DNA from: Pseudomonas fluorescens | Lineage (GTDB): Bacteria > Pseudomonadota > Gammaproteobacteria > Pseudomonadales > Pseudomonadaceae | DNA length: 43,615 nucleotides | Assembly: GCF_902497995.1 (NCBI RefSeq) | Contig: NZ_CABVII010000039.1 | Coordinates: 1 to 43,615 of the forward strand | Reading direction: 5' to 3' | Part shown: piece by piece, positions 43,536 to 43,615 of the stretch | Position numbering within the stretch: the stretch's first letter is position 1 | How the letters are laid out: each line of letters begins with the position of its first letter | The notes under the pieces: model-generated | Database searches by the model: none | What the model was told of the DNA's origin: nothing | What the model saw: only the letters and a program-made list of their open reading frames with translations | Program-made: the position numbers and the translations under genes

Positions 43536-43615
43536 ATGTCAGATTTGAAAACTGCCGCTCTCGAATATCACGCCCATCCTCGTCCAGGGAAGCTGAGTGT
43601 CGAGCTCACCAAGGC
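43536..43615 (+). CDS. maeB: NADP-dependent malic enzyme, 5' end only
   Basis: Only the first 26 codons and two bases are in the window: MSDLKTAALEYHAHPRPGKL followed by SVELTK. This matches the start of MaeB-type malic enzymes of Pseudomonas, which decarboxylate malate to pyruvate with NADPH formation. GCGGAA lies upstream. A second ATG at 43528 is out of this frame. Identification rests on a short N-terminal stretch. Confidence 0.8.
   Translation, partial: MSDLKTAALEYHAHPRPGKLSVELTK

Overview
The window reads as a chromosomal segment of Pseudomonas, most likely the P. fluorescens group. The evidence is the protein sequences, the gene order 5S rRNA-birA-coaX-SPOR protein-tRNA cluster-secE-nusG-rplKAJL-rpoBC-str-S10-spc-alpha-katA-ferritin-uvrA-MFS-ssb, and short palindromic REP doublets of the type common in that group. 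This assignment rests on recognition, not on a database search.

Layout. 1-153: 3' end of a 5S rRNA (end of an rRNA operon) and its terminator. 241-2387: birA, coaX and a small membrane-anchored SPOR protein. 2371-3059: tRNA-Tyr, tRNA-Gly, tRNA-Thr and tRNA-Trp, with strong promoters. No EF-Tu gene lies between the Thr and Trp tRNAs, where many relatives carry a second copy. 3105-14963: secE-nusG, then rplK-rplA-rplJ-rplL-rpoB-rpoC, with leader hairpins and an attenuator before rpoB. 15059-19565: str operon (rpsL, rpsG, fusA, tuf). 19569-33404: S10, spc and alpha operons (rpsJ to rplQ, including secY and rpoA). A clear terminator-promoter junction splits spc between rpsN and rpsH, and another lies before rpsM. 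33566-35634: katA catalase and a bacterioferritin-family ferritin lacking the usual heme methionine. 35776-38610: uvrA on the minus strand. 38802-40733: a YajR-like MFS transporter and ssb. 40889-43615: a small hypothetical gene, a REP doublet, gltP (minus strand), and a 678-base divergent intergenic region holding a long imperfect inverted repeat. The window ends 26 codons into a malic enzyme gene (maeB).

How it works together. About 80% of the window is the core transcription and translation machinery: RNA polymerase subunits alpha, beta and beta', about 31 ribosomal proteins, EF-G, EF-Tu, NusG, SecE and SecY. It is driven by promoters with close-to-consensus -35 boxes, mostly 17-base spacers, a recurring TAGAAT -10 and GC-rich start regions, the pattern expected for growth-rate and stringent control. 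The tail holds oxidative-stress and iron genes (katA, ferritin), DNA repair genes (uvrA, ssb) and C4/amino-acid metabolism genes (gltP, maeB).

The least ordinary structure is the pair of 153-base arms (about 90% identical, inverted, 134 bases apart) between gltP and maeB. The other points worth attention are the missing tuf copy, the split spc operon with a -35 box inside the terminator stem, and the ferritin heme-site substitution. I do not see a new defence or mobile system. Most of the region is well-conserved housekeeping DNA.
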